DNA of 44,997 bases, from positions 1 to 44,997 of the forward strand of contig BBMW01000021.1 of assembly GCA_000759755.1 (NCBI GenBank), in the 5' to 3' direction. Below, one piece after another: positions 31,923 to 41,027 of the stretch (position 1 is the first letter of the stretch; every line of letters starts with the position of its first letter). The DNA comes from Citrobacter werkmanii NBRC 105721. Lineage in GTDB: Bacteria; Pseudomonadota; Gammaproteobacteria; Enterobacterales; Enterobacteriaceae. Made by a program: the position numbers and the translations under genes. The notes under the pieces are model-generated. The model made no database searches. It was not told the DNA's origin and saw nothing but the letters and a program-made list of their open reading frames with translations.

Positions 31923-32670
31923 TTCAGGATATGCCCTATCCCTTCACGAAGCGCGGTTGATAACCGCTCCCCGTATTCATTCCTTTCTGCGCTTATAACA
32001 GTTATTTAACCGTAAACTCAGCACAAAGTGCGTAAATCTTACCGTATTTTTTGGTGCTTGCAACTAAAGGATCTCCAGGCTCACGTTTGGATCTCCTTTT
32101 ATTTTCCCTGCCACACAACCATTTACCGCGTGAATATCGACAAAAACCATAATTTCAATGTGGTAATATTAGAGTATTGTAGTATTTCCATTTACAACAA
32201 TAAGTTACGTATCTAATCACTCACGAAGTGTGACGCAAATCAAATTACTGTGATTTATCCTTAGCAGAATAATTAACCGATAAAGGGCTAACTTCCGATC
32301 GAAAAGATCACGTTTAGTTAATTTTCTGGTCGAACGATCTAATAAGCAGATCTACAACAGAATATTATTCTACAAAATACACTCATTAATAATATTTAAG
32401 ATCGACATTTCTTGTTTTCATAGTTCTTCCGATCGTTTTTAATATCATCAGTAGTCAAAAACACTTTATAAATAAGAATACTCCGCCTTGTTCTTTTTAT
32501 GTGTGTTTGTGCCTGCTGAGACAAGAAAGTGTTGAGTGATGACGCTGTCAGAACTGCAGCTAACTTGCTTAAGTGTGCGTCCATAAGCCTGCTTCAGCGT
32601 TATCGTTTAGTACCTTCGCCTCCTGAATGACAGAATGATTCCTGCGGGGATCGGTTCGTGCGGAGCCTTC
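31923..32670. other. AT-rich region with clustered GATC sites
   Basis: No supportable gene is present; the frames seen here lack ribosome sites. The region should contain the repA mRNA promoter (minus strand) and the promoter of the NusG-like gene (plus strand). Eight GATC sites lie within 365 bases (32070, 32090, 32297, 32306, 32336, 32349, 32400, 32431), several times the chance expectation, suggesting Dam-methylation-sensitive control or an origin/partition element. Confidence 0.45.
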
Positions 32671-33231
32671 ATGAATATTGAACAACTTGAACAATATCAG
32701 TGGTTTTTAGCCCGATATATCACGGGAGGCCGCAACAGAGAACTTCTGTTTAGCTGGCTGTCGGAGCAACACATCGTACCGTGGACACCGTTGAAGATAT
32801 CGCATTTTCGTCGTAGCGATAAAAGGAATTGTTATCGTAAACGGATAACCCCTGTATTCCCCGGGTACTTTTTTCTTAAAGCAAATTTTGAAGTCCACAG
32901 TATCGCCAGCATTCGTTGCCATACTGCGTTTTGTGACTTTGTCCATTTCGGAGGCACTATCCGCCCGGTGCGTCCGATGGTGGTTGAAGCACTGATGAGT
33001 ACCTGGGTTGACCCAACGCTTAACAGGGCAGCCCAGGCTGAACTGGAAGCCGCATCGCATCTGCAGCTGACCCAAAAACAATACGACTATCTGCTTGACC
33101 TGGATATGACGACAGAACCCGTGTCGCGCATCTCCATGTTGTATGACCTGGCGTTTAACACCGCGGATACCCTTTTTTCTGATTTACCTTCACCAGAAGA
33201 GCTGGAGCCATGTAGCAACAGGTTCCTTTAG
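32671..33231 (+). CDS. NusG/RfaH-like transcription antiterminator (ActX type)
   Basis: The 186-residue protein has an NGN-like domain: Q-W-F-L-A-R-Y near the start, a helix, I-V-P-W-T-P, and P-V-F-P-G-Y-F-F-L-K-A-N (the V-F-P-G-Y-hydrophobic-F core of RfaH and NusG), followed by a divergent helical C-terminus without a clear KOW motif. Such plasmid proteins (ActX and relatives) let RNA polymerase read through long transfer or pilus operons. GGAG lies 5 bases before the ATG at 32671. A strong terminator follows at once, so it is transcribed alone, just upstream of the roughly 11-kb pil region that it plausibly serves. Confidence 0.75.
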   Translation: MNIEQLEQYQWFLARYITGGRNRELLFSWLSEQHIVPWTPLKISHFRRSDKRNCYRKRITPVFPGYFFLKANFEVHSIASIRCHTAFCDFVHFGGTIRPVRPMVVEALMSTWVDPTLNRAAQAELEAASHLQLTQKQYDYLLDLDMTTEPVSRISMLYDLAFNTADTLFSDLPSPEELEPCSNRFL

Positions 33232-33254
33232 CCCCTGTTACAGGGGCTTTTTTT
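33230..33254 (+). terminator. Rho-independent terminator
   Basis: AGCCCCTG and CAGGGGCT around TTA, then seven T. The stem includes the last bases of the stop codon of the NusG-like gene. Confidence 0.9.
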
Positions 33255-33399
33255 CGTTTCCGGACTGATGCCTGACCGGCACCCTTCATGAACAGCCCTG
33301 TTCTCCTGCCGTGTACTGTCATCCACCTCCCCCTGACCCTGACAGCGGGTAAACAGGCATCAGTCCCGAACCGTTTCCTCTGTAAATCTGGTATCGCTT

Positions 33400-34056
33400 A
33401 TGCCCCAACAAGAAAATCCCGTATCGCATCTGCTGTGGTGCATGTTACTGGCCCTGCGTTGCGCCCATAACGACACCCCTTTCACGTCTGAACCTGCAAG
33501 GAGAAAATTTCTGTCACAGTGGCTGACAGGTGCACGCAAGGTACCGGCCTTTTCAGGTATGGCCCGGGAGTTCACCTCGCTTCGTGAACTGCTTGTCAAA
33601 GATAAAAAACAACCGATAGACGGAATTCTAACTGCCCTCTGGCAACAGTCAGTTCTGAGTGAGCAGTGTGATTTCATCCGGCTGCGGAATGCCAAGAACG
33701 CGCTGTACAGCAGCAGCTGGCGCTGCTGTCTGTGCCGTTTCCCTGAACAAACCGTTTCGGAAACCTTCACCAGGCTGAAAACCCGGCATAATCACTATCT
33801 TCAGCTGACGCGAACAGAAGATACATTTTTGTCGACCGGCCAGATGAATGCCCCGCTGACATTCCAGCTCGTTCTGAACAAACCGTCCCACCAGTTCGAA
33901 GAGATTTTTCATCTGCATGGCTTTTCAGTAAAACCAGGCGCTGAAATCCAGACAGGAAAATCCATACTGCGCACGGTATATATCGGTATGCCAGCGTTGC
34001 CCGAAAACGTCTGGGGCGCGACCCCGGACGATCTGTGGAAACCCCGGTATCACTGA
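33400..34056 (+). CDS. Hypothetical protein preceding the pil operon (218 aa)
   Basis: This 218-residue protein is soluble and basic, with a Cys-rich centre (W-R-C-C-L-C-R-F). No domain is recognised. IncI plasmids carry small regulators between the antitermination gene and pilL, so a regulatory role is possible by position only. The ribosome site is weak. It is oriented with the pil genes, which begin 0.6 kb downstream. Confidence 0.5.
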   Translation: MPQQENPVSHLLWCMLLALRCAHNDTPFTSEPARRKFLSQWLTGARKVPAFSGMAREFTSLRELLVKDKKQPIDGILTALWQQSVLSEQCDFIRLRNAKNALYSSSWRCCLCRFPEQTVSETFTRLKTRHNHYLQLTRTEDTFLSTGQMNAPLTFQLVLNKPSHQFEEIFHLHGFSVKPGAEIQTGKSILRTVYIGMPALPENVWGATPDDLWKPRYH

Positions 34057-34123
34057 TACACGATTCCCTGCACTTAACCCACTCACTGTATTTTCCGCAA
34101 GTTTCATTCTGATGGAGAGCGTC

Positions 34124-34336
34124 ATGCCTGATATTTGTGATCATGCCAATGATGAAATGGAGTTTTTAAACCAGATTCAACTCTCGCGTATTTCCTCTGC
34201 CACACATCAGCCTTCAGCGACACATTGCTGCGACTGCAGGGCCCCCATTCCTGAGCCTCGCCGCGAGGCATTACCGGGCGTCAGCCGATGTGTGGATTGC
34301 CAGTCCATCCTGGAATATTTCCCACCACTTACATAA
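34124..34336 (+). CDS. TraR/DksA-family zinc-finger protein (70 aa)
   Basis: TraR-type proteins bind the RNA polymerase secondary channel and mimic DksA with ppGpp. The 70-residue product is mostly the DksA zinc finger: C-C-D-C (Cys35, Cys38) and C-V-D-C (Cys56, Cys59), after a short acidic helix (D-H-A-N-D-E-M-E-F). The ATG at 34124 is chosen because GGAG lies 6 bases upstream. It is 12 bases ahead of the next small gene and oriented with the pil operon, so transcriptional modulation of the transfer genes is a reasonable inference. Confidence 0.8.
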   Translation: MPDICDHANDEMEFLNQIQLSRISSATHQPSATHCCDCRAPIPEPRREALPGVSRCVDCQSILEYFPPLT

Positions 34337-34347
34337 GGAATTTAAAA

Positions 34348-34542
34348 ATGCAGCGTAGCTTTTCACTAAAAAAACAACATGCTCAGACTCTGGAGTACCA
34401 GGCAATTCGTTCAACAAATGACTGTAACACCCCGGTCAGCGCCCGCCAGGTGCTGAGCGCCCTGGTGGAGTTACTACCATCGATCGACAAAACACAGCTC
34501 AATGACACCATCACAAGATTAAATCAGAGAAAAAGCTCATGA
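34348..34542 (+). CDS. Hypothetical small protein (64 aa)
   Basis: The start at 34348 has AAGGAA upstream. The product is basic at the N-terminus (M-Q-R-S-F-S-L-K-K-Q) and helical after it, with V-S-A-R-Q-V-L-S-A-L-V-E-L-L-P and a C-terminal amphipathic helix. No family is recognised. It is cotranscribed with the DksA-like gene by spacing and stands just before pilL. Confidence 0.5.
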   Translation: MQRSFSLKKQHAQTLEYQAIRSTNDCNTPVSARQVLSALVELLPSIDKTQLNDTITRLNQRKSS

Positions 34543-34624
34543 AGCCCTCGATTCTGGCCGCGTCAAATTCTTTACTCAGACCTGCGTGATGAAGTTTTGA
34601 AAAGCATCACCACATGGAGCCCCC

Positions 34625-35617
34625 ATGAAACAACACACTGTAACTGCCGCTTTAGGGCTGTTGCTCAGTGGCTGCGCGGCGAAGGGAAATTCCCAACCGG
34701 AAATACCTGCCGATAATGTTGTCGACCAGATGATAGCGGTCAATACGCAGAAGGTCAGTTTCGTACAGCAGCAACTGATGGCAGCACTGACGCCCGTTTT
34801 ACCTGCCCCTCCCCGGCCATCACGCACATCTTCTTCGCCCCCCTCTCAGAACGTGCCGTTGCAGACACCACCCCGGGCGATTGCTTCAGCGCCTCGCGTG
34901 GCAACATCATCCCGCTGGCCGGCGTTGACCAGTACAGGTCAGCGCCCGGCCATACCGGCACTCGCCCACGCCGGTACAGCTCCGACACTGCGCCAGGCGC
35001 TGGCGAAGATAGTGCCTTCCGGCTGGACTGTCCACTACGACATGGGCCTGAAGCCGGAGGTAAGACGTCCTCTCAAATGGCCGGGTAACGATCAGTGGCC
35101 CTATGTACTTAACCGGCTGCTGGCGCAGGAAAAAATGCGCGCCGAAGTCAACTGGACGACACAAAAAGTCTCTGTATCGCAGGCCGGGACATCGGGCGTT
35201 CCTGCTGTATCCCCTCCGGCAGCTAAAGTAAAAACCACGCCGGGTAAAACCACGGGGAAAAATCCCTTTACCGGGAGCGGTGTCAAAACCAGCACGGCGC
35301 CTGTGGCAAGTCACGTCAGTGTGGCGAAACCTGCGGTCGCCAGACCGGTTATCTGGCAGGCCAGCGTGGGTACCACTCTCAAGGATACACTTCTGGAGTG
35401 GACGACCCGGGAAAAATGTACGACAGGCAGCTCCTGGAAACTGGCCTGGAATACGACGGTCAATTACCGCATTGATGCCCCTCTGTCGTTCAGTGGTTCA
35501 TTCCGCCATGCTGTCAACGACCTGTTTATTCTGTACGGCACCGCATCCACCCCGCTCTACGCCGCAACACAGAGCGCGCAGTGCGTACTGCTGGTCGATG
35601 ATAAGGAGCCCCGCTGA
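34625..35617 (+). CDS. pilL: PilL, outer-membrane lipoprotein of the type IV pilus
   Basis: A lipoprotein signal (L-L-L-S-G-C, Cys17) starts this 330-residue protein. A proline/serine/threonine-rich linker follows (about 60-125), then a TcpQ-like domain: T-L-R-Q-A-L-A-K-I-V-P-S-G-W-T-V and a second similar unit, L-K-D-T-L-L-E-W-T, near residue 255. TcpQ-type domains help the secretin insert and stabilise in the outer membrane, consistent with PilL of R64. GGAG precedes the ATG. It begins the conserved pil gene order, and pilM overlaps its end by 1 base. Confidence 0.85.
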   Translation: MKQHTVTAALGLLLSGCAAKGNSQPEIPADNVVDQMIAVNTQKVSFVQQQLMAALTPVLPAPPRPSRTSSSPPSQNVPLQTPPRAIASAPRVATSSRWPALTSTGQRPAIPALAHAGTAPTLRQALAKIVPSGWTVHYDMGLKPEVRRPLKWPGNDQWPYVLNRLLAQEKMRAEVNWTTQKVSVSQAGTSGVPAVSPPAAKVKTTPGKTTGKNPFTGSGVKTSTAPVASHVSVAKPAVARPVIWQASVGTTLKDTLLEWTTREKCTTGSSWKLAWNTTVNYRIDAPLSFSGSFRHAVNDLFILYGTASTPLYAATQSAQCVLLVDDKEPR

Positions 35618-36048
35618 TGCCCCTGATATTTTATCTGCTGGGGATATTTGCTGTGGTGATTTATGGCGGCCACCCGCCGCCGGCGGGACAGGCGCGGGTA
35701 CAGCAGAATATTCAGAACCAGTTGCCACAACTGGCCCGCCAGACGCTCTCCTACCTCAGTGCGCTGAACGACTGGCGATATGACCATCCTCTCCAGGACG
35801 GCACGATCACGGCCAGCCAGCTGGGCATTCCGTTTTCCGGCCACCTTAAAAATCAGGTTGTCAGCAACCGTCTGTGGGTATGGCAACCGGCAAAGCCGGG
35901 TCTGTTCAACGCCCTGCTTGCCGAAAGCGGCCATTCAGCGCTGATTGGCCAGGTTCGGGGCCGCCGTCTGTTTGATGCCACCAACACTGATATGCAGGTC
36001 ACCGTGCCCGACTCCGTTCCGGACGGCAGCCTGGTCTGCCTCAATTAA
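35617..36048 (+). CDS. pilM: PilM, inner-membrane pilus assembly protein
   Basis: The 143-residue protein is identified by position (between pilL and the pilN secretin) and by the IncI PilM layout: one N-terminal membrane helix (M-P-L-I-F-Y-L-L-G-I-F-A-V-V-I) and a small periplasmic domain. R64 PilM is required for thin pilus formation, with an unclear biochemical role. The ATG overlaps the pilL stop, so translation is coupled. Confidence 0.8.
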   Translation: MPLIFYLLGIFAVVIYGGHPPPAGQARVQQNIQNQLPQLARQTLSYLSALNDWRYDHPLQDGTITASQLGIPFSGHLKNQVVSNRLWVWQPAKPGLFNALLAESGHSALIGQVRGRRLFDATNTDMQVTVPDSVPDGSLVCLN

Positions 36049-36062
36049 ACAAGAGAACTCCA

Positions 36063-37685
36063 ATGATGAGAAAAACGCTTTCTGCGTTGGCGATACTGTG
36101 CCTGTTATCCGGCTGCAGCACGCTTGACCGCATTGACGCCGTGGGCAAACAGGCCCGTGACGATGAGAAAATCACCAGCCAGCATCTGCAGAAGATGAAA
36201 AGTGGTGAAGTCGTTCGTGAACTCCCCAGCCAGTGGATAAACCCGATCCCACTGAATGCCCGGGGCAATGACCGGGAACGCCTCCCGTCATGCCTGATTC
36301 AGATTAACCGTCCTGGTGCGATATCCGTCAATGACATCAGTGCGCTTATCACCCGTACCTGTCATCTTACTGTTGTACTCACCCCGGACGCCCGTCAGGT
36401 TACGCAGGTCAGCGGGCCGACTGAACAGATCAAAGGTCCCCTTCCCGCCCCGGACGCTAACGGCATGCTGCCGCTGGCACAGATGGGGAATACCGTGGCG
36501 ACACCCGTTTCCCGGGCAGGCAGCGAGGCCACCCTGCGCGGGGTGTACTGGAAAGGGGCACTCGACGGCTTTCTGGACAATATAACCACCCGTCTCGGCC
36601 TGTCATGGCGTTATGAAGAAGGCCGGATCGTCATTTATTACCTGGATACACGAAATTTCCCCGTGTTATTCATGGATTCACAGGCAGGATTCACGTCAAA
36701 AACTGTCAGCGGCACCACCTCATCAACAGGCAGCAGCGGTGGCGGGAGCAGCGGGGGAATCAGCGGGGACAACAATACGTCACAGTCCACAGATATGGCC
36801 ATCAAGTCCAATCTGTATGGTGATGTCTCCGCGACAGTGAAGGCCATGCTCACCCCTGGCGTGGGTCGCATGAATCTGTCTGCCGGCGTCCTGACCGTCA
36901 CTGACACCTCCCGCGTACTCTCGCAGATAGGACGGTATATTGACGACCGTAACCGTGAGTTAAACCGGCAGGTTGTGCTTAATGTTCAGATTTACAGCGT
37001 GGAAAGCCGGCGCTCAGACCAGCTCGGCATCGACTGGGATGCGGTGTTAAGCCTCGGCAGTGTGAAAGCCACGTTCACCAACGCGTTCACTAACGCCAAC
37101 GACGCGATTGCCAGCGGTGGTGCGATGATTGTCGACGGCAAAGGAGCCGGAACAAAAGCGCTGGTCAAAGCGTTATCCGAACAGGGTAATGTCAGCGTGG
37201 CCACGCAGTCCTCAAGTCTCACCACCAACCTGAGTGCCGTGCCCATTCAGGTCGCGCTGCAGCAGGACTATATCTCCGACGTCACCAGTGAGCAGACCGC
37301 CAACGTCGGCAGCAGCGTGTCCTCAACCCGCTCCACCATCACGACCGGCTTCAATATGACGGTCCTGCCGTATCTGATGCCGGCCAGCAGCAGTATGCAG
37401 CTGCAGTTCAGCGTCAATATGTCTGATGACCCGACCATGCGTACCGTTCCCCAGGGTGAAAAAAGCTCCGTGGAACTGATGAAAACCCGGCTGAAGACGT
37501 TCACACAGCGCGTCAATATGAAGTCCGGGCAGACGCTGATATTAAGCGGATATGAGCAGCTCAATAACACGGCGGACCATCAGGGTGTTGGCTCCCCCCG
37601 CTTCTTTGGTATGGGCGGCGGCGCAAGCGGTGCCAAAAACCGCACGCAGCTGGTCATGTTCGTCACGCCGATAATTCTGGGATAG
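36063..37685 (+). CDS. pilN: PilN, lipoprotein secretin
   Basis: PilN forms the outer-membrane ring through which the pilus emerges. The 540-residue product begins with a lipobox (L-L-S-G-C, Cys18), has an N0/N1-type region (about 170-210), a Gly/Ser-rich linker (about 220-240), then the secretin beta-barrel region (about 330-540) with V-P-I-Q-V-A-L-Q-Q-D-Y and S-G-Q-T-L-I-L-S-G-Y-E near the C-terminus. Length and order match R64 PilN, a type IVb secretin. Two ATGs stand together at the start; either is possible. Confidence 0.92.
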   Translation: MMRKTLSALAILCLLSGCSTLDRIDAVGKQARDDEKITSQHLQKMKSGEVVRELPSQWINPIPLNARGNDRERLPSCLIQINRPGAISVNDISALITRTCHLTVVLTPDARQVTQVSGPTEQIKGPLPAPDANGMLPLAQMGNTVATPVSRAGSEATLRGVYWKGALDGFLDNITTRLGLSWRYEEGRIVIYYLDTRNFPVLFMDSQAGFTSKTVSGTTSSTGSSGGGSSGGISGDNNTSQSTDMAIKSNLYGDVSATVKAMLTPGVGRMNLSAGVLTVTDTSRVLSQIGRYIDDRNRELNRQVVLNVQIYSVESRRSDQLGIDWDAVLSLGSVKATFTNAFTNANDAIASGGAMIVDGKGAGTKALVKALSEQGNVSVATQSSSLTTNLSAVPIQVALQQDYISDVTSEQTANVGSSVSSTRSTITTGFNMTVLPYLMPASSSMQLQFSVNMSDDPTMRTVPQGEKSSVELMKTRLKTFTQRVNMKSGQTLILSGYEQLNNTADHQGVGSPRFFGMGGGASGAKNRTQLVMFVTPIILG

Positions 37686-37689
37686 CCTC

Positions 37690-38973
37690 ATGGAAAGACT
37701 GCATAACATCCACGTTATTGACCATGAGAAAGTGCACTATGTCGCCGGGCTGAACTGGCAGGTTATTGAACCTCAGTCGGCAGGACGTTCCCGAAAGCAG
37801 GCTAAGGCGGAAGGGGCCGAACATTATCTGGTGTGGCGCCAGCCGGACAGGGTGCTGCTGGGCATGACGGTACTGTCGGCCGTCCAGGAAGTACGTGATC
37901 GACAGGCTTACCGCTCCCTTGCCCTGCATGTGCTTCCCCTGTTGCCGGAGGACGGATATGCCGTCATTCCGCTGTCGGAAACATCCCTGTGGTTTGTGGC
38001 CACACTCGGCGGCCAGCTTTCTCCCCTCAGTGATATTGTCGGTTCAACGGAGCAGATAAAGAAAGCCATCGATGTCTTTGTCACGATGAATCCCCTGCCT
38101 GCTGCGGGCTGGCAGATCATCGCCCCTGACGGCTTCGTGCAGGGAGAAACGCAGCCGCCCCCGGCCCTCACGGACTGGCTGTCCCGGGATAAAACGCGCA
38201 GGACACCACGTCTGTCTCCGACCAGTGTCAAAGCCGCGGCGGGGTTATGGATTGCCCTTCTGGTGCTGCTCATCGCCGGACATTTTGGCTGGCAGTATCT
38301 GCAGGAGCGCAGAGAAAATGCAGAAATCGCTGCCGCACAGGCGGCGCTGGCGGCAAAGCGCGCCGCGGCCAAAAGTGGCAGTCAGCCCCGACCGTGGGCC
38401 AGTCAGCCCCGGTTTAACACCGTGCTGCGTACCTGCCATAACCACTGGAAAACGCTGCCGCTCTCCATAGCTGGCTGGACGTTTGCCCAGGCTCAGTGTT
38501 CACCGGCAGGCAGCCTGTCGGCGAATTACGCGCTTCCGGAAGGCGGTACGGTGGCGGATTTCGCCAGGCGTCTGCCTTACTGGTATCCGGGCATACCGGC
38601 GGGCTTTAACATTCCAGGTGCAGCCAACATGGCCAGCTTCACGCTGACATTTGCGCCCCCCGCCAGTACCGGAGCCGAAACGCTTCCGGATAATGCGACA
38701 CAGACACAGCGATTCACCAGCTTCGCCCAGCGCCTGAATGCCGCGCTGCAGCTCATTAAACAGGACAATGCGCTTCGTGATGATGCCGGCAATATCATTC
38801 CCGTCCCGTGGCTCACCTACACATTTACCTTTGTGACCGACATACCTCCTGACCGCCTGTTTCTGGCCCAGCACTTTGATGATACCGGGCTGCGCTTACA
38901 ACAGGTTTCGCTCACCCAACGCGACGGTCAGCTGACTTATACCCTGGAGGGTTATCTCTATGCTGCGAACTAG
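37690..38973 (+). CDS. pilO: PilO, pilus accessory protein
   Basis: This 427-residue protein has a cytoplasmic N-terminal domain of about 180 residues, one membrane helix (about 181-201, G-L-W-I-A-L-L-V-L-L-I-A-G-H-F) and a periplasmic C-terminal domain starting with an Ala/Arg-rich coiled segment. This is the PilO_2-type layout of IncI pili, in which PilO supports assembly at the inner membrane. It lies 4 bases after pilN and overlaps pilP by 14 bases. Confidence 0.85.
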   Translation: MERLHNIHVIDHEKVHYVAGLNWQVIEPQSAGRSRKQAKAEGAEHYLVWRQPDRVLLGMTVLSAVQEVRDRQAYRSLALHVLPLLPEDGYAVIPLSETSLWFVATLGGQLSPLSDIVGSTEQIKKAIDVFVTMNPLPAAGWQIIAPDGFVQGETQPPPALTDWLSRDKTRRTPRLSPTSVKAAAGLWIALLVLLIAGHFGWQYLQERRENAEIAAAQAALAAKRAAAKSGSQPRPWASQPRFNTVLRTCHNHWKTLPLSIAGWTFAQAQCSPAGSLSANYALPEGGTVADFARRLPYWYPGIPAGFNIPGAANMASFTLTFAPPASTGAETLPDNATQTQRFTSFAQRLNAALQLIKQDNALRDDAGNIIPVPWLTYTFTFVTDIPPDRLFLAQHFDDTGLRLQQVSLTQRDGQLTYTLEGYLYAAN

Positions 38974-39496
38974 GCTGATTGCTTCGCTTTTTTTATTCCC
39001 TGTGCTGGTCCATGCGGAGCCTCCTTCCGCGGGTCCGGACACCACAGTAAGGGTACCGCCTCCGTCAGATGAGGTGACAGTCTCAGCCCCGCCCACGGGC
39101 AAAAATGTCATCCATATGGAGGAGATACAGGCACAGACCATGTTGTACAAAGCCCAGCTCCTGCGGGATAAGGCGCTGACAGAACTCCAGAAACTGAGCA
39201 GTGGCGGTGACAGTCTGTCAATGGCCAGCGCGCCCCTGCCGTATGACACCTCAGCCACGCAATCCCCACCGGCAGCGTCTGCCCGGGACGAACCGCCTCC
39301 GCAGGTGATTCAGATAACAGGTACGGGTAAAACACTCTCCGCGTTAATCCGCCTGAGTGGCGGTAACCAGCTGATGGTTCAGGCCGGAAACACCATTCCT
39401 GGTGCAAATCTGAAAGTGGAAAAAATCACCTTTGATGCGGTGACCGTAAGTAAGCCAGGTAAGCAACCCTGGATGCTGGCGTTTGCTGAGGATTAA
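38960..39496 (+). CDS. pilP: PilP, periplasmic pilus protein
   Basis: The product (178 residues) has a signal peptide (F-L-F-P-V-L-V-H-A near residues 11-19), a Pro/Thr-rich linker, a helical segment (about 50-80) and a small beta domain ending with V-S-K-P-G-K-Q-P-W-M-L-A-F. PilP links inner-membrane components to the secretin in this pilus family. Overlap with pilO suggests coupled translation. Confidence 0.82.
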   Translation: MLRTRLIASLFLFPVLVHAEPPSAGPDTTVRVPPPSDEVTVSAPPTGKNVIHMEEIQAQTMLYKAQLLRDKALTELQKLSSGGDSLSMASAPLPYDTSATQSPPAASARDEPPPQVIQITGTGKTLSALIRLSGGNQLMVQAGNTIPGANLKVEKITFDAVTVSKPGKQPWMLAFAED

Positions 39497-39527
39497 TGAT
39501 GAACGAGACGACTGACGGGGCAACACC

Positions 39528-41027
39528 ATGAGTGAAGCCGCTGAACGTTATGTATGGCTGGGATCTGACCGGATCTTTGTCTCTGCTGACCATGCCGCCC
39601 TGGCGGATGTTCAGAGCATTGTGGCCCGGCTGTTGCGACAGAAACCCGGTTTTTCGCTGGAAACCTGTACCCTGCAGCAACTGAGGGAATACCAGGACGG
39701 GCAGAAAACCAGCAATGAGACTACGGTTCACAACGCCGCCAACTCTGCTGAACAAAACCGTGTGCTGGGGTATTTCCGGGAGGCGCTGTTACAGCATTCC
39801 TCGGATATCCATTTTCGCATTGGCGAAAAAGGACTGACCCGCATTCTGTACCGCATTCACGGCGAACTCGGTGAAGCGGGCCACCTTGAAACCGCCGAAG
39901 GGTACGTGCTTGCCTCGACCATCATCCAGTCGATGTGCGACGATGCTGAGCCCAGCTTCCATGCCAACCGGCCGCAGAGTGCGCGGCTGCGCAAGGAATA
40001 TCTGCAGCAGGTGGGTCTGTTCGGTGCGCGATATGAACACTATCCCACGGAATTTGGTCTGTTGGTGGTGATGCGGCTTATCCCCGATGACGGTGACAAA
40101 CCGCCCTCACTGCCAGAACTGGGATTTCTTCCGGAACAGACAGACCAGTTTGAACAGATGCTGATGACCCCGGAAGGGAAGATGCTGATCTCAGGCCCCA
40201 CCGGTTCAGGAAAATCCACCACACTGCGTACGCTGTGCTGGATGTACATGGCACTGACCAACGGCACCCGTCATCTGTTAACGTTTGAAGATCCGGTGGA
40301 GGGCGGCATACCCGGCGCGGTTCAGTGCGGTATTAAAGCAGATCGCAGCAATCCTGAAGCGCTGAGTCAGGCGTGGAGCAGTGCCTTATCCAGCGGTATG
40401 CGGCTTGATCCGGATGCCATTCTGGTGGGAGAGCAGCGGGACCGGAACTCTGCGATGGCCAGTATCGTTGCCGCCCTCACCGGCCATATCGTGCTGAGTA
40501 CGGTACACACCCCGGACGCCATTCGTATCCTCGACCGTCTGATTGAAACCTTCGGTGTCAGCGCCTCACTGGTTATTGACCCGCAGGTCATGATGGGGCT
40601 GGTGTCACAGCGACTGATACAGCAGCTCTGCCCGCACTGCAAGCTGGACTATGCAGAGCGGCTCAGAGCGAAGTCGTTGCCGGACCTGACCGGAACCCAG
40701 AGAAATCTGCTGGCGGGACACACCGACACGCAGCGTATCGCTTTCCGTCATCCGGACGGCTGCCCTCATTGCTGGAAAGGTTTCACCGGACGTCTGGTTA
40801 TCGCCGAGGTTATCCGGCCTGACGCCATGTTCATGGAGATGTACCAGCGCCACGGCAAGCTTCAGACCCGCAGTTACTGGGTGCATTACATGCAGGGGAT
40901 CACCCGTCGCGCCCATTTGCAGCACTACCTTGATGCCGGCACGGTTGATCCGCTGAACGCGCACTTCATCTGTCCGCTGGATGAGGACAAACGCCTGTTA
41001 TTACCTAAGGAGGCGGTCCATGTTTGA
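39528..41027 (+). CDS. pilQ: PilQ, type IV pilus assembly ATPase
   Basis: PilQ is the GspE/PulE-family cytoplasmic motor. The 499-residue sequence shows the Walker A box G-P-T-G-S-G-K-S (223-230), the Asp box T-F-E-D-P-V-E (252-258), a Walker B region D-P-D-A-I-L-V-G-E-Q-R (294-304), the His box S-T-V-H-T-P-D (324-330) and a four-cysteine zinc site (Cys368/371 and Cys412/415). In Walker B the usual G-E-I-R-D reads G-E-Q-R-D, as in R64-type PilQ. The end overlaps pilR by 8 bases. Confidence 0.93.
   Translation: MSEAAERYVWLGSDRIFVSADHAALADVQSIVARLLRQKPGFSLETCTLQQLREYQDGQKTSNETTVHNAANSAEQNRVLGYFREALLQHSSDIHFRIGEKGLTRILYRIHGELGEAGHLETAEGYVLASTIIQSMCDDAEPSFHANRPQSARLRKEYLQQVGLFGARYEHYPTEFGLLVVMRLIPDDGDKPPSLPELGFLPEQTDQFEQMLMTPEGKMLISGPTGSGKSTTLRTLCWMYMALTNGTRHLLTFEDPVEGGIPGAVQCGIKADRSNPEALSQAWSSALSSGMRLDPDAILVGEQRDRNSAMASIVAALTGHIVLSTVHTPDAIRILDRLIETFGVSASLVIDPQVMMGLVSQRLIQQLCPHCKLDYAERLRAKSLPDLTGTQRNLLAGHTDTQRIAFRHPDGCPHCWKGFTGRLVIAEVIRPDAMFMEMYQRHGKLQTRSYWVHYMQGITRRAHLQHYLDAGTVDPLNAHFICPLDEDKRLLLPKEAVHV

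Noticed and set aside
32028-32584. Frames of about 62 codons on either strand between the second replicon and the NusG-like gene
   Set aside because: No ribosome sites, odd composition, and overlap with the GATC cluster and expected promoters.
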